From contig LSSJ01000043.1 in assembly GCA_001595785.1 (NCBI GenBank), positions 1 through 64,000 of the forward strand: 64,000 nt of DNA, read 5' to 3'. Made by a program: the position numbers and the translations under genes. The DNA is from Euryarchaeota archaeon SM23-78. Lineage in GTDB: Archaea; Nanobdellota; Nanobdellia; Woesearchaeales; SM23-78. A model generated the notes under the pieces. That model had not been told where the DNA came from and ran no database searches. It saw nothing but the letters and a program-made list of their open reading frames with translations. The number at the start of each line of letters is the position of its first letter. The stretch's first letter is position 1. This document shows, piece after piece, positions 1-8,457 of this stretch.

Positions 1-225
1 AGTTAAATATAATAATATAAATAAAATAAATACGGTGAATGAAAATGAATAAATAAATAAATTTTTCAATATCGAAATTATTTCATTAGGAACAAAACGA
101 GTTAAAACAACAAATGGAAAATAAAACCAAAATGACTCTAACAATTTTCTAGAAGAAACAAAGGGGTCAGACCCACAACCCACCTTTTCTTTTAACCACT
201 TCAGAATAGTATCAAAAACGAAAGA

Positions 226-234
226 TTTATAAAT
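226..234 (+). promoter_or_regulatory. TATA box of the first TrmB-like gene
   Basis: The sequence TTTATAAAT lies about 70 nt before the start codon, which leaves a leader of roughly 45 nt. That leader ends in a strong Shine-Dalgarno (AAGGGGAGA, 287-295), so this gene probably has a leadered transcript, unlike many others here. The rest of 1-225 is AT-rich and I see no gene in it. Confidence 0.55.
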
Positions 235-300
235 AATTCACCCTTCCTTTTCTTCACCAAGAAATAGTTATTCGTCAAAACAATTAAAGGGGAGATGTTA

Positions 301-1086
301 ATGATTGTACAAGACGCTTTTTTAAAAAAAATAAAGGATTTCGGTCTTAACAGCTACGAAGCAAAGATATGGACGGCTCTTTTGTCAAGAGGAGTTTCTA
401 CAGCAGGAGAACTAAGCGATATAGCAGGAGTGCCTAGGAGTAGAAGCTATGATGTTCTGGAAAGCCTGGAAAAAAAAGGCTTCATTATAATGAAACTTGG
501 GAAACCAATAAAATACATAGCAATCCCCCCGGAAGAAGTGATGGAGAGAGTTAAGAAAAGAATATCTATGGAAGCTCAAGAAAGATCAAAAATTCTAGAA
601 CAACTCCAGGGATCTGACATTCTTAAAGAACTAAACACTCTGCACACCCAAGGAATAGATATGATTAATCCATCTGACCTTACGGGGGTTATAAAAGGAA
701 GAACACAAATATATAATCATCTTAGTTCAATGATAAAAAACGCAAAAAAATCAGTTGTTCTGATGACTACAGAAGAGGGTTTAATAAGAAAACACAAACA
801 CCTGAGCAAAGTCTTTAAAAAAGCTAATGAAAAAGGAGTTAATGTAAAAATCCTATCTTCTCTAACAAACAAGTCAAAAGAAGTTGTAAAAGACCTGAAA
901 AAGTACTCGGACGTGCAAAATATAAAAGGATACAACGGCAGGTTCTGCATTGTGGATAACAAAGAAATTGCATTCATGATTTTGGATGATACAAAAGTTC
1001 ATCCTTCGTATGATGTGGCTATCTGGGTTAACACACCCTTATTTGCATCAACCTTAGGAAAAGTAATAAACCAATGCCCTTTGTAA
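301..1086 (+). CDS. TrmB-like transcriptional regulator (paralogue 1)
   Basis: Residues 1-80 form a TrmB-type winged helix: the stretch beginning GLNSYEAKIWTALL is followed by the recognition-helix region GVPRSRSYDVLESLEKKGF. A linker helix leads to a C-terminal domain (about 120-260) like the PLD-like/sugar-sensing half of TrmB proteins. A second copy of this architecture, clearly paralogous by eye, lies on the opposite strand at 35660-36472. ATG 301 was preferred to ATG 295 because the Shine-Dalgarno overlaps 295 and the paralogue begins at the equivalent Met-Ile-Val. No sugar transporter or glycolytic gene is adjacent, so the effector is unknown. A strong terminator follows. The family call is firm and the regulon is not. 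Confidence 0.85.
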   Translation: MIVQDAFLKKIKDFGLNSYEAKIWTALLSRGVSTAGELSDIAGVPRSRSYDVLESLEKKGFIIMKLGKPIKYIAIPPEEVMERVKKRISMEAQERSKILEQLQGSDILKELNTLHTQGIDMINPSDLTGVIKGRTQIYNHLSSMIKNAKKSVVLMTTEEGLIRKHKHLSKVFKKANEKGVNVKILSSLTNKSKEVVKDLKKYSDVQNIKGYNGRFCIVDNKEIAFMILDDTKVHPSYDVAIWVNTPLFASTLGKVINQCPL

Positions 1087-1123
1087 ATACACATAATTGA
1101 TATTCACTCACCTCTTTTTCCCA

Positions 1124-1159
1124 GGAAGACCCCTTTTTCTCGGGTCTTCCGGGGTTTTT
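1124..1159 (+). terminator. Hairpin terminator followed by T-tract
   Basis: A perfect 9-bp stem, GGAAGACCC (1124-1132) with GGGTCTTCC (1142-1150), is followed by GGGG and five T. It lies 38 nt after the regulator stop codon and before the next operon, which fits a terminator. Confidence 0.6.
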
Positions 1160-1214
1160 AATCGTTATTAAAAACAATACTTATTAAAACCAGCCTTGTT
1201 TTCTACATATAAAG

Positions 1215-1931
1215 GTGGTTTTGTTGCGAGGTGATTTTTTTAGTAAAATAAAGACTGGTTTTGGTGGTTTAAAAGGAGATACCGCCCTCTATTATCCTGG
1301 GTGTATGACTAGATATTCTCTTGTAGAGGTTTTAAATAACTACAAAGCAATCCTCTCAGATTTGGGTGTTGATTTTAGGACCATAAACGAGCTAAAATGT
1401 TGCGGTTCCCCTTTATTAAACGCAGGTTATAAAGAGGATTTTGAGAAAATAAAAGAAGAAAATCTTAAGATTTTACAAAGGAACGGCATTACAAAAATAA
1501 TAACTAACTGTCCTCATTGCTATAATATTTTTAAAAAAGAGTACGGTGTAGGGGTTGAGCACATAACCCAAATCTTGGCGGCAAACAAGCACAAACTTGT
1601 ATCTGGTGAAAGCGGAGAAGTAACCTATCATGACCCTTGTCTTCTAGCAAGAAAGAACAACATCATCAAAGAACCCAGAGAAGTTCTAAAACAGGCAGGC
1701 TTCAAGCTAATAGAGCCTTTTAGAACCAAAGAAAGAACCTTTTGTTGCGGTGCAGGAAGCGGGGTTAAGCAGAACAGTCCTAAAATAGCTAATAAAATAG
1801 CAACAAGAAGACTGAATCAATTAAAGTCAAAAAAAATAATAGTGTCTTGCCCTTATTGCTATGCTCATTTAAAAGAGAACGCCTCTAACAAGAAAATTAT
1901 TGAGCTAAGCGAGACTATTACAGAGGATTAA
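1215..1931 (+). CDS. CCG-domain Fe-S oxidoreductase subunit (GlcF/LutA/HdrD-like)
   Basis: Two cysteine-rich CCG modules of the heterodisulfide reductase/glycolate oxidase type are visible. The first has YYPGC (Cys30), CCGSP (62-63) and NCPHC (99-102). The second has HDPC, FCCGAG and SCPYC towards the C-terminus. Such proteins bind a noncubane Fe-S cluster and pass electrons between a flavoprotein and ferredoxin. GlcF normally also carries an N-terminal ferredoxin domain; that part is absent here but is encoded two genes downstream. The GTG at 1215 overlaps the Shine-Dalgarno AAAGGTGG, so TTG 1224 is a plausible alternative start. The next gene follows after 3 nt. Substrate unknown (glycolate, D-lactate or another 2-hydroxy acid). 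Confidence 0.75.
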   Translation: MVLLRGDFFSKIKTGFGGLKGDTALYYPGCMTRYSLVEVLNNYKAILSDLGVDFRTINELKCCGSPLLNAGYKEDFEKIKEENLKILQRNGITKIITNCPHCYNIFKKEYGVGVEHITQILAANKHKLVSGESGEVTYHDPCLLARKNNIIKEPREVLKQAGFKLIEPFRTKERTFCCGAGSGVKQNSPKIANKIATRRLNQLKSKKIIVSCPYCYAHLKENASNKKIIELSETITED

Positions 1932-1934
1932 ACA

Positions 1935-3107
1935 ATGAAAAAAAAGATTTCAAATCTCGTAGGGTCGGGAAAGGCCTCTGACAACTCGGTTGACCTAGAG
2001 GCATATAGTTATTGTAGCTCTGAAACAGAGCTAAAACCAGGCCTGGTTGTTTGGCCCCAGAACATAGAGCAGATAAGACGAATAATGCTTTATGCAAACC
2101 AATCCCACGCACCAATCATAATCCGTGGTTCAGGAACCAGTTTAGTGGGTGGTTGTGTTGGGGGGAACAACACCGTCCTTTCTTCAGAACAAATGAATAA
2201 AATTACCAAGCTTGATTTAAAAAACAAAGTTATAGAAGTAGAAGCAGGGATAAGAATAAAAGACCTTAATAATGCACTCTCTGAGTTCAAACTCCTCTTT
2301 CCTCTTGTTCCTTTTAACCCTGTAAAAACAATAGGAGGGATGATAGCTTTGAATGCAGTTACCAAGGAAAGCCAGCAACTAGGAAGAATCAGTGAATGGG
2401 TTGAAGAGGCAGAATTTGTTGATGGCACAGGAAAATATTATACAACTAAAAAAAAGGATGTTGTTATTGGAAAGGAAGGCCTAACAGGATTCATAACCAG
2501 GGCAAGACTCCGACTTATAGAACCACCAGCACTTTCAATTGATATTTTCACTTTTAGTGAACTCTCACAATTACTAAAACAAGTAAGGCTCTTACAAAAA
2601 GACGTTGAGGTCTACTTCCTGGAGTTCTTTGACAAAAGCATAGCTAAAGAGATGGGTTTTGAACAAAGATACTTGTTAATAACTTCCTATACAAGTCTTA
2701 AAGGAAAAAACAAAACAGTTCTTGAAGTTAGAAAGATACTTGAAAAGCTTGACTCTGTTCACCCCTTACTTAGAAGCAAAGGGTATTATCATCTCCAAGA
2801 CCCTGCTGTTAGTATAGAAAAAACCTATGATTTGATTGATTGGTGTGAAAAGAAAAAGGTTGGGTTGCACGGCCACATAGGTCTTGGCTTGTTTTACGCT
2901 TACTTTTCAAGAGAAGACAAAGACCTTATCAAAACATTCAAGTCATTTATAAGAAGGATTAATGGGTCTTTTGGCGGGGTGTTCGGCATTGGCTCTGCAA
3001 ACAAGGATTTTGTGAATCCTGTTAAGAAAAAGGAGTTTATCAAACTAAAAGATGAGTATGATTATAATAACATCCTGAATCCTGGTAAGATTATTAATTA
3101 TAGATGA
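1935..3107 (+). CDS. FAD-linked oxidase, GlcD/D-lactate dehydrogenase type
   Basis: The N-terminal half is a PCMH-type FAD-binding domain. It contains the signature PIIIRGSGTSLVGG near residues 55-70 and KTIGGMIALNA around 130-140. The C-terminal half matches the FAD-linked oxidase C domain, ending with GLHGHIGLGLFY, FGIGSANKDF and the usual terminal ILNPGKI motif. At 390 aa it is somewhat short for the 450-residue family. It sits between a CCG Fe-S protein and a 2x[4Fe-4S] ferredoxin, so together they probably form a three-subunit 2-hydroxyacid dehydrogenase that passes electrons from FAD to Fe-S centres. Substrate cannot be read from the sequence. Confidence 0.8.
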   Translation: MKKKISNLVGSGKASDNSVDLEAYSYCSSETELKPGLVVWPQNIEQIRRIMLYANQSHAPIIIRGSGTSLVGGCVGGNNTVLSSEQMNKITKLDLKNKVIEVEAGIRIKDLNNALSEFKLLFPLVPFNPVKTIGGMIALNAVTKESQQLGRISEWVEEAEFVDGTGKYYTTKKKDVVIGKEGLTGFITRARLRLIEPPALSIDIFTFSELSQLLKQVRLLQKDVEVYFLEFFDKSIAKEMGFEQRYLLITSYTSLKGKNKTVLEVRKILEKLDSVHPLLRSKGYYHLQDPAVSIEKTYDLIDWCEKKKVGLHGHIGLGLFYAYFSREDKDLIKTFKSFIRRINGSFGGVFGIGSANKDFVNPVKKKEFIKLKDEYDYNNILNPGKIINYR

Positions 3108-3108
3108 G

Positions 3109-3158
3109 GTTCTCAAATAAAGGAAGGAGATAAGTAAGCCCGTCCGGCGATTGAGAAC
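3109..3158 (+). repeat. Long-range inverted repeat after the GlcD-like gene
   Basis: GTTCTCAA (3109-3116) pairs perfectly with TTGAGAAC (3151-3158) around a 34-nt loop that contains a GC-rich patch (CCCGTCCGGCG). It lies in the 167 nt between the FAD subunit and the ferredoxin subunit, and could be a processing or attenuation structure. AT-only sequence follows to 3210. Confidence 0.4.
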
Positions 3159-3212
3159 TCAAGACTTAAGTTAATTTAAATTTAATTTAAAATTTTAAAA
3201 TAATTCATTGCT

Positions 3213-3234
3213 CGCTCACTATGTTCGCGAGGGG
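3213..3234 (+). repeat. Short hairpin repeat GCTCGCTCAC...GTTCGCGAG
   Basis: A small stem (CTCGC with GCGAG) encloses an 11-nt loop that begins TCAC and ends GTTC. A near copy lies just before secY (25691-25712), and the same loop ends (TC...GTTC) occur in hairpin P2 of the structured element at 29102-29227 and 32021-32136. Here it is just before or inside the start region of the ferredoxin gene. Confidence 0.45.
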
Positions 3235-3274
3235 GAAAAGCTCGAGAGGAGAAAAACCTAACGCAACAAGGAAA

Positions 3275-3628
3275 ATGAAATCCGACAAAAACAAAAAAGT
3301 TGAAAACTGTAATCTTTGTGGTTTTTGTAATCTTAGCTGCCCCACATATAAAGTATTGATGAAAGAGTCTGCTGGGCCTAGATTCAAGGCTTTTCTTGCA
3401 AGAAAAAAAGACTATAAAGAAGTGTTCTTCCTATGCACAGAGTGCGGTGCTTGTATACAAGAGTGTCCTGCAGATGTTGAGCTTGAATGCTTAAAAATAC
3501 GAGAGGAACTAGTGAAAAATGGATTTGAAACTCCGGCTAACAAAGTTATGCAGGAAAACATAAAGCTCTACGGCAATCCGTTTGGCGAGATCAAGAAAGG
3601 CAAGAAGATTAAGCAGTATTATACTTAA
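3275..3628 (+). CDS. 2x[4Fe-4S] ferredoxin subunit of the oxidase operon
   Basis: Two classic 4Fe-4S motifs are present: CNLCGFCNLSCP (Cys12, 15, 18, 22) and CTECGACIQECP (Cys54, 57, 60, 64). The spacing resembles the N-terminal ferredoxin part of GlcF and GlpC. With the CCG subunit (1215-1931) and the flavin subunit (1935-3107) it would complete a split glycolate/lactate-oxidase-type electron chain. The frame is open from an upstream ATG at 3221, but that start lies in a short hairpin repeat and would add a low-complexity basic leader, so ATG 3275 is preferred. The distance from the FAD gene leaves open whether it has its own promoter. Confidence 0.75.
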   Translation: MKSDKNKKVENCNLCGFCNLSCPTYKVLMKESAGPRFKAFLARKKDYKEVFFLCTECGACIQECPADVELECLKIREELVKNGFETPANKVMQENIKLYGNPFGEIKKGKKIKQYYT

Positions 3629-3655
3629 AATAAGCTTAATTTCTATAATGTTAAA

Positions 3656-4321
3656 ATGTTGAAATACAAAAATCTGGTGATAATAGGAACCTCGCACATA
3701 GCAGAGACTTCTCTGAAAGAAGTTGAAAGTGTTTTTAGGAAACAAAACCCAGATATTGTTGCTGTTGAACTAGACCACAACAGGTTGTACGCCTTGCTTC
3801 ACAATAAAAAACCCAATTATTCACCTGCACTAATACCTCAGCTAGGCTTAAAAGGCTACTTGTTTGCTCTTATAGGCAGCTTTTTACAGCAAAAACTAGG
3901 CAGTATTGTAGGTATAAAACCAGGTAGCGATATGCTCAGAGCTGTTGAGCTAGCCAGGGATAATAAGAAGAAAATAGCTCTTATTGACAGGGATGTGAGA
4001 GTAACTCTGACGAGGCTTTCAAAAGCAATCAGGTGGAGAGAAAAGCTTAACTTCTTTGTAGACTTGATAAGTGCGCCTTTCTCAAAAAAGATGACCATAA
4101 ACCTAAAAGAAGTTCCTGAGAAACAATTCATAAAAAAAGCATTAGGGTTGCTTAAAAAAAGATATCCGGGGCTTTACAAAGTGCTCGTAACTGAGAGGAA
4201 CAAGATAATGGCTTTGAAACTAAAAATCCTGATGAAAAACTATCCTGAGCAGAAAATACTGTGTGTGGTAGGAGCAGGGCACGAGGAGGATTTGCTGGGA
4301 TTGGCTAAAATAAAATCTTGA
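3656..4321 (+). CDS. TraB/PrgY-family protein
   Basis: The TraB family signature is visible. The N-terminal VIIGTSHIAETSLKEV is followed by DIVAVELDHNRLYAL, a central helical region, and a C-terminal VVGAGHEEDLLGL that closes the fold. Family members (PrgY/TraB in enterococci, TRABD in eukaryotes) are thought to be metal-dependent peptidase-like proteins related to Tiki/EreA folds. This copy is 221 aa and lacks the C-terminal transmembrane helices found in many archaeal TraB proteins, so it appears to be the soluble domain only. It begins 27 nt after the ferredoxin stop. Its role here is unknown. Confidence 0.75.
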   Translation: MLKYKNLVIIGTSHIAETSLKEVESVFRKQNPDIVAVELDHNRLYALLHNKKPNYSPALIPQLGLKGYLFALIGSFLQQKLGSIVGIKPGSDMLRAVELARDNKKKIALIDRDVRVTLTRLSKAIRWREKLNFFVDLISAPFSKKMTINLKEVPEKQFIKKALGLLKKRYPGLYKVLVTERNKIMALKLKILMKNYPEQKILCVVGAGHEEDLLGLAKIKS

Positions 4322-4561
4322 ATTCTTTTATAAGTACTATTAGATAAACTCTGTTAGAGGCAAGGAGCAGAGCGATTATGAAGTTGCGTAAGCTTTATAA
4401 ACTTCAGGGCGGTTACTTTTACAAAAATGTTGTGTTTTAATCTCCCACTTCCCAAAGGGTATTTTACTAATAAAGCCAAGATAAAAATGGTGCTTGAAGA
4501 TAGAATGGGGGCTGGCAATAGAGATGGTATTTATGATCCAAATAAAAAAGGGGGAGTTGTT

Positions 4562-4864
4562 ATGAAAATCGCAATTGTCGCCGATGATAATGATGGGCAA
4601 CGTTACGGCGCAATTATTAAAGCAAAAGGAAATTTGGATGGATTTGTAAATACCTCTCGTGTCCCTTCAATAGATGAGGTCTGTAATATACTACATAAAA
4701 AAGAGACATTCTATGATGAAGGGCGACCAACCGAGGCTTATGGCATATCAGCGATTTTCGACTTAGATGGAAATTTATTGTACCACAAGCAGACAGATTC
4801 TTTCATTCGTAAATTACAAGAAGCAACCCTAACAAGATTAAAATTAAATACTAATTCTAAGTAA
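4562..4864 (+). CDS. Hypothetical protein, 100 aa
   Basis: I do not recognise this family. The protein begins MKIAIVADDNDGQRYGAII, a beta-strand-like start, and continues with a mixed alpha/beta pattern ending in a basic helix. ATG 4562 follows a purine-rich ribosome-binding site (GGGGGAG, 4550-4556). The frame stays open upstream to ATG 4427, and a TATA box (TTTATAAA, 4393-4400) sits at leaderless distance from that earlier start. A 145-residue form is therefore possible, and otherwise the 134 nt are an untranslated leader. No operon partner is evident. Confidence 0.55.
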   Translation: MKIAIVADDNDGQRYGAIIKAKGNLDGFVNTSRVPSIDEVCNILHKKETFYDEGRPTEAYGISAIFDLDGNLLYHKQTDSFIRKLQEATLTRLKLNTNSK

Positions 4865-4965
4865 GAATGCTGTTTATTAAACAAATCTTATTTCTGCTTT
4901 TTTCTGTGTTATTCTTCATTATTCCTACGAAATCTATATAAAGAGCAAAGTCAAAAACTCTTTCT

Positions 4966-5724
4966 ATGAACGAACTACTCACCAGATGCGAGAAAAGGTT
5001 TCGCTTTTCAAAAAGAGAATTATTTCAACTTATAATAACTGTGCTTGTGGCTGCTTTTGTGCTTTCCTTTAGAAACTGGGGTGTTGGTGAAGAGTTTAGT
5101 TTTGATGAGGGCCTTACTAATCTTTTATTAACAGCAATAATTGTTTTCATATTCCTTATAATTCACTTCTCTGTGCAAAAGATTGTTGCTCTTAAAATGG
5201 GTTATAAATCAGAGTACAGGTATTGGATTAATGGCTTTCTAATAAGTCTGATAGTGGTGTTTCTTACAGAAGGGCATTTCCCTCTTTTCTTTACAGGCTC
5301 ACTCTGGCATGAAGTCATACCCAAGCTCAGAGTAGGTGTTTTTAGAGGAGGTGCCAAGCACAAAGACATAGGAATTATTGCTTTTTCAGGACCCTTAATT
5401 AACATCCTTTTGGTTGGATTATTAGCGCCCATCTATTTAGCAACAGAAAGCTCGTTTTTGCATAGCATCATATTTGTCAACCTATTAATTGCGATTTTCT
5501 CATTACTACCCCTACCTACTTTTGAGAAGCTGAGACAGTTTAAAGGAGGAACCACAGGGCTTTACTTGTTCATAGCTTCAAGATGGGTTTTTGTCCTGGT
5601 ATTTGTAACAACCCTGGCTTACACAGTATTAATCCTCTTAGCCAATGTTTTCTCCTATATAATAGCCTTAGCCATAGGCATAATAACTACTGTTGTGTAC
5701 TACTTTGTATATGAGTCAAAATAA
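4966..5724 (+). CDS. Degenerate M50 (site-2-protease-like) membrane protein
   Basis: A multi-pass membrane protein (252 aa, about six hydrophobic segments) whose layout matches S2P/M50 peptidases: an early helix where HExxH would lie, a middle GPLINILL segment (cf. AGPLxN) and a later LPLPTFEKLRQFKGG where the family has LPxxPLDGG. The catalytic motif is missing: the HExxH position reads HFSVQ (residues 67-71), so the Glu and second His are gone, and the distal Asp motif is also altered. It is probably a non-proteolytic relative. A TATA box (TATATAAA, 4934-4941) sits about 28 nt before the ATG, suggesting a leaderless transcript. Confidence 0.65.
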   Translation: MNELLTRCEKRFRFSKRELFQLIITVLVAAFVLSFRNWGVGEEFSFDEGLTNLLLTAIIVFIFLIIHFSVQKIVALKMGYKSEYRYWINGFLISLIVVFLTEGHFPLFFTGSLWHEVIPKLRVGVFRGGAKHKDIGIIAFSGPLINILLVGLLAPIYLATESSFLHSIIFVNLLIAIFSLLPLPTFEKLRQFKGGTTGLYLFIASRWVFVLVFVTTLAYTVLILLANVFSYIIALAIGIITTVVYYFVYESK

Positions 5725-5858
5725 TGGCTTTTAGCACGTTTTTCTCTGGGTTTTTAAATGTTTCGTCGGAAAAACCAAAAGATTTAAGAATGATGAGTGT
5801 ATTCACCTCTATAAAAATTAGTAAATACCTTATGTAAAGAGTTAGGGGGTGAACTTCT

Positions 5859-6089
5859 ATGGCAAAACAATTGGTAGCCAAAGTCGGTGTAAAGAAAGAG
5901 AAAGGCTGGCTCTACTTTGTGGATAAAAAAGGAAACGTAGCAAGAGCCAAGATGGCAAGAGGAAGAAAAAAACCAAAAGGAGCGCCACAAGTAGTGGCCA
6001 AAGTCGGTGTTAAGAAGAAGAAAGGATACCTCTACTTTATCGACAAAAAAGGACACATTTCCTGCGCCAAGATGGCAAGAGGAAGGTGA
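5859..6089 (+). CDS. Small basic protein made of two tandem repeats
   Basis: The 76-residue protein is two copies of one unit of about 34-36 residues. Each reads VAKVGVKK.KG.LYF.DKKG followed by AKMARGR; the first covers residues 5-38 and the second 40-76. The linker KKPKGAPQ is basic. Lys/Arg content is high, suggesting nucleic-acid binding, but no known domain is evident. The start has a strong Shine-Dalgarno (AGGGGGTGA, 5844-5852) and a probable TATA element lies near 5819-5827. A T-rich tract follows the stop. Function unknown. Confidence 0.7.
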   Translation: MAKQLVAKVGVKKEKGWLYFVDKKGNVARAKMARGRKKPKGAPQVVAKVGVKKKKGYLYFIDKKGHISCAKMARGR

Positions 6090-6091
6090 AG

Positions 6092-6140
6092 TTTTCTTCT
6101 AATTTTTATTTTTTTATTTTGTTTTTTTCTCATTTTAATT
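6092..6140 (+). terminator. T-rich terminator tract
   Basis: Long runs of T (for example TTTTTTTATTTTG and GTTTTTTTC) immediately follow the stop codon of the tandem-repeat protein. Poly-T tracts without a hairpin are the common archaeal terminator form. The hef promoter (TTTATAAA, about 6164-6171) follows. Confidence 0.5.
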
Positions 6141-6193
6141 TTGTTCTGTTAATTTCATAAGCATTTATAAACCACCTTATATTTCTCTCTAGA

Positions 6194-8440
6194 ATGATCC
6201 GAGGCTTTGAACCAAGACTTTATCAGCAAACTATTCTTGACACTGCCGTTAAGAAAAACACACTAGTAGTTTTACCTACAGGTCTTGGTAAGACCAACAT
6301 TGCTGTTTTGCTGGCTGCTAATCGTCTGACTAATTATCCTAATAGTAAAATTCTTGTTCTTGCTCCAACCCGCCCGCTTTGTGACCAGCACGTTGATTCT
6401 ATGAGGAGTTATCTTGATGTTAGTGAGGAGGAAGTGCAATTATTTACTGGCATGATAAGACCTGTTAGAAGAGCAGAGCTATGGAAGACAAGCAAGATAA
6501 TTGTTAGCACCCCCCAGGGCCTTGAGAATGATATTATTAGTAACAAGATTTCTTTAAAAGATGTTAGTTTGCTTGTTGTTGACGAGGCTCATAGAAGCGT
6601 TGGTGATTATGCTTATGTATTCATAGCAAAGCAATATAACAAGAAGGCAGAGCATCCACGAATTCTAGGGTTAACTGCTTCTCCTGGCTCTGACCAGGAA
6701 AAGATAAAAGAGGTGTGTAAGAACCTTTTTGTGGAGGAAATCGAATTAAGGCACTATGATGACCCTGATGTCAAGCCTTATATTCAACAAATTGATGTTG
6801 AGAGAGTAAGAGTTGATTTACCAAAAGACTTTGAGCAGATAAGGAATTACCTTAGACAAGCATTTGATAATAAGCTTGAAACCATTAAGAAATTTGGTTT
6901 TCTCTACGGCAACATATCTAGTTATAGCAAGACCTCTCTTTTAGAACTGCAAAAAGCCATGTTTGCAAAGATGAGTTCTGGAGAAAAGGATTATACTTTA
7001 ATGAGAAGTGTTAGTCTGCTTGCAGAAGCCTTGAAATTACAGCACGCCCTTGAGTTAATCGAGACTCAGGGCTTAAAGCCTTTGATGGAGTACTTGTCCA
7101 AGCTTGAGGAAGAGGCTAGAAAAACCAAGGTTAAAGCAGTTCAGAACTTGGTGCGCGACCTGAATTTTCGTTCTGCCTTTGTAAAGACCAAGAATTTGCT
7201 GGCTGCCGGAAGAGAACACCCAAAGATTTTTGAGCTTAGAAGAATAATTACAGAAGAACTCGAAAAGAAAAAGGATGTTAAGATAATTATTTTTAATCAG
7301 TATAGAGACTCTACTAGCAAGATAAAAGAGGTGCTTGATGCTCTTAATATCAAGTCAAGGATTTTTGTTGGTCAGGCAAAAAAGAAAGACACTGGCATGA
7401 GTCAAAAAGAACAAAAAAAGATTATTGAGCAGTTCAGGAGCAAAGAGTTTAACTGCCTTATAGCCACCAGCGTTGCAGAGGAGGGTCTTGACATTCCTTC
7501 TGTTGACCTAGTGATTTTTTATGAACCAGTGCCCTCTGCTATTCGTACAGTGCAGAGAAGAGGGAGAACAGGAAGACAAGAAAGAGGAAGAGTAATTGTT
7601 CTAATAACAACAAAAACAAGGGACGAAGGCAACCTCTGGGCTTCTGTGCACAAAGAAAAAAGAATGTACAGGGTAATTCATGGCTTAAAACAAGGGTTCA
7701 AGTCAGAATTAGCAGAACCGTCTGAAGAAATCGAGATAATGGAAAAGGCTGAGAAGCAAACCCGCTTAGCAGGAAGAGAAGCAGAAACCTTTGCCTCTGA
7801 CCTAACCATTTTTGCTGATTACAGAGAAAAAGGGTCTGGAATAATAAAAACCTTGGCTGATCAAGGCGTGAAAGTAGAGTTAAGCAAATTAGATGTGGGT
7901 GACTACTTGCTAAGCGAAAGAGTGGTTGTTGAGCACAAAACAGCAAAAGACTTTGCAGACTCAATAATAGATGGAAGACTTCTTTCACAATTGGTTAATC
8001 TAAAAAAATATGAAAGACCAATAGTGGTGCTTGAAGGGGAAGAGGATGTCTATTCTCAAAGAAAGATTCATCCCAACGCCATAAGAGGAGTTTTATCTAC
8101 TGTCATTATTAGCTATGGCATACCTATACTTCAGACCAAGAATTCTAAAGAGAGCGCTGCCTTGTTCCTAATAATTGCAAAAAGAGAGGCAGACCCATCA
8201 AAAAAAGATTTTGCCCTTCACACAGCAAAGCCTTTGACAGATGCTGAACTACAAGAATACATTGTAGGTTCTTTTCCAGGCGTAGGCCCTGTGCTTGCAA
8301 AACCCCTTCTTAAAAAATTCAAGTCAATAAAAAAAATTGTTAATGCAAAAGAAGAGCAACTGAAAAAAGTTGAATTAATAGGAGATAAAAAAGCCAAGCG
8401 CATAAAAGAGATTGTTGAGAAGGAGTATGGTAAGGATTAA
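6194..8440 (+). CDS. hef: Hef: fork-structure helicase/nuclease (XPF/FANCM family)
   Basis: This is a full-length two-part Hef of 748 aa. The N-terminal SF2 helicase has Walker A LPTGLGKT (27-34), DEAH (130-133), LTASPGS and motif VI QRRGRTGR (about 454-461). The C-terminal ERCC4 nuclease has GDY near 570 and a catalytic motif reading EHKxxxD (580-586) in place of the usual ERKxxxD, followed by a tandem HhH domain (GVGPVLAKPLL...). Hef processes stalled or branched replication forks in archaea. The ATG lies about 27 nt after a TATA box (TTTATAAA, 6164-6171), suggesting a leaderless transcript. Whether the Arg-to-His change affects cleavage cannot be judged here. Confidence 0.92.
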   Translation: MIRGFEPRLYQQTILDTAVKKNTLVVLPTGLGKTNIAVLLAANRLTNYPNSKILVLAPTRPLCDQHVDSMRSYLDVSEEEVQLFTGMIRPVRRAELWKTSKIIVSTPQGLENDIISNKISLKDVSLLVVDEAHRSVGDYAYVFIAKQYNKKAEHPRILGLTASPGSDQEKIKEVCKNLFVEEIELRHYDDPDVKPYIQQIDVERVRVDLPKDFEQIRNYLRQAFDNKLETIKKFGFLYGNISSYSKTSLLELQKAMFAKMSSGEKDYTLMRSVSLLAEALKLQHALELIETQGLKPLMEYLSKLEEEARKTKVKAVQNLVRDLNFRSAFVKTKNLLAAGREHPKIFELRRIITEELEKKKDVKIIIFNQYRDSTSKIKEVLDALNIKSRIFVGQAKKKDTGMSQKEQKKIIEQFRSKEFNCLIATSVAEEGLDIPSVDLVIFYEPVPSAIRTVQRRGRTGRQERGRVIVLITTKTRDEGNLWASVHKEKRMYRVIHGLKQGFKSELAEPSEEIEIMEKAEKQTRLAGREAETFASDLTIFADYREKGSGIIKTLADQGVKVELSKLDVGDYLLSERVVVEHKTAKDFADSIIDGRLLSQLVNLKKYERPIVVLEGEEDVYSQRKIHPNAIRGVLSTVIISYGIPILQTKNSKESAALFLIIAKREADPSKKDFALHTAKPLTDAELQEYIVGSFPGVGPVLAKPLLKKFKSIKKIVNAKEEQLKKVELIGDKKAKRIKEIVEKEYGKD

Positions 8441-8457
8441 AATTAATTAAAACCTTT

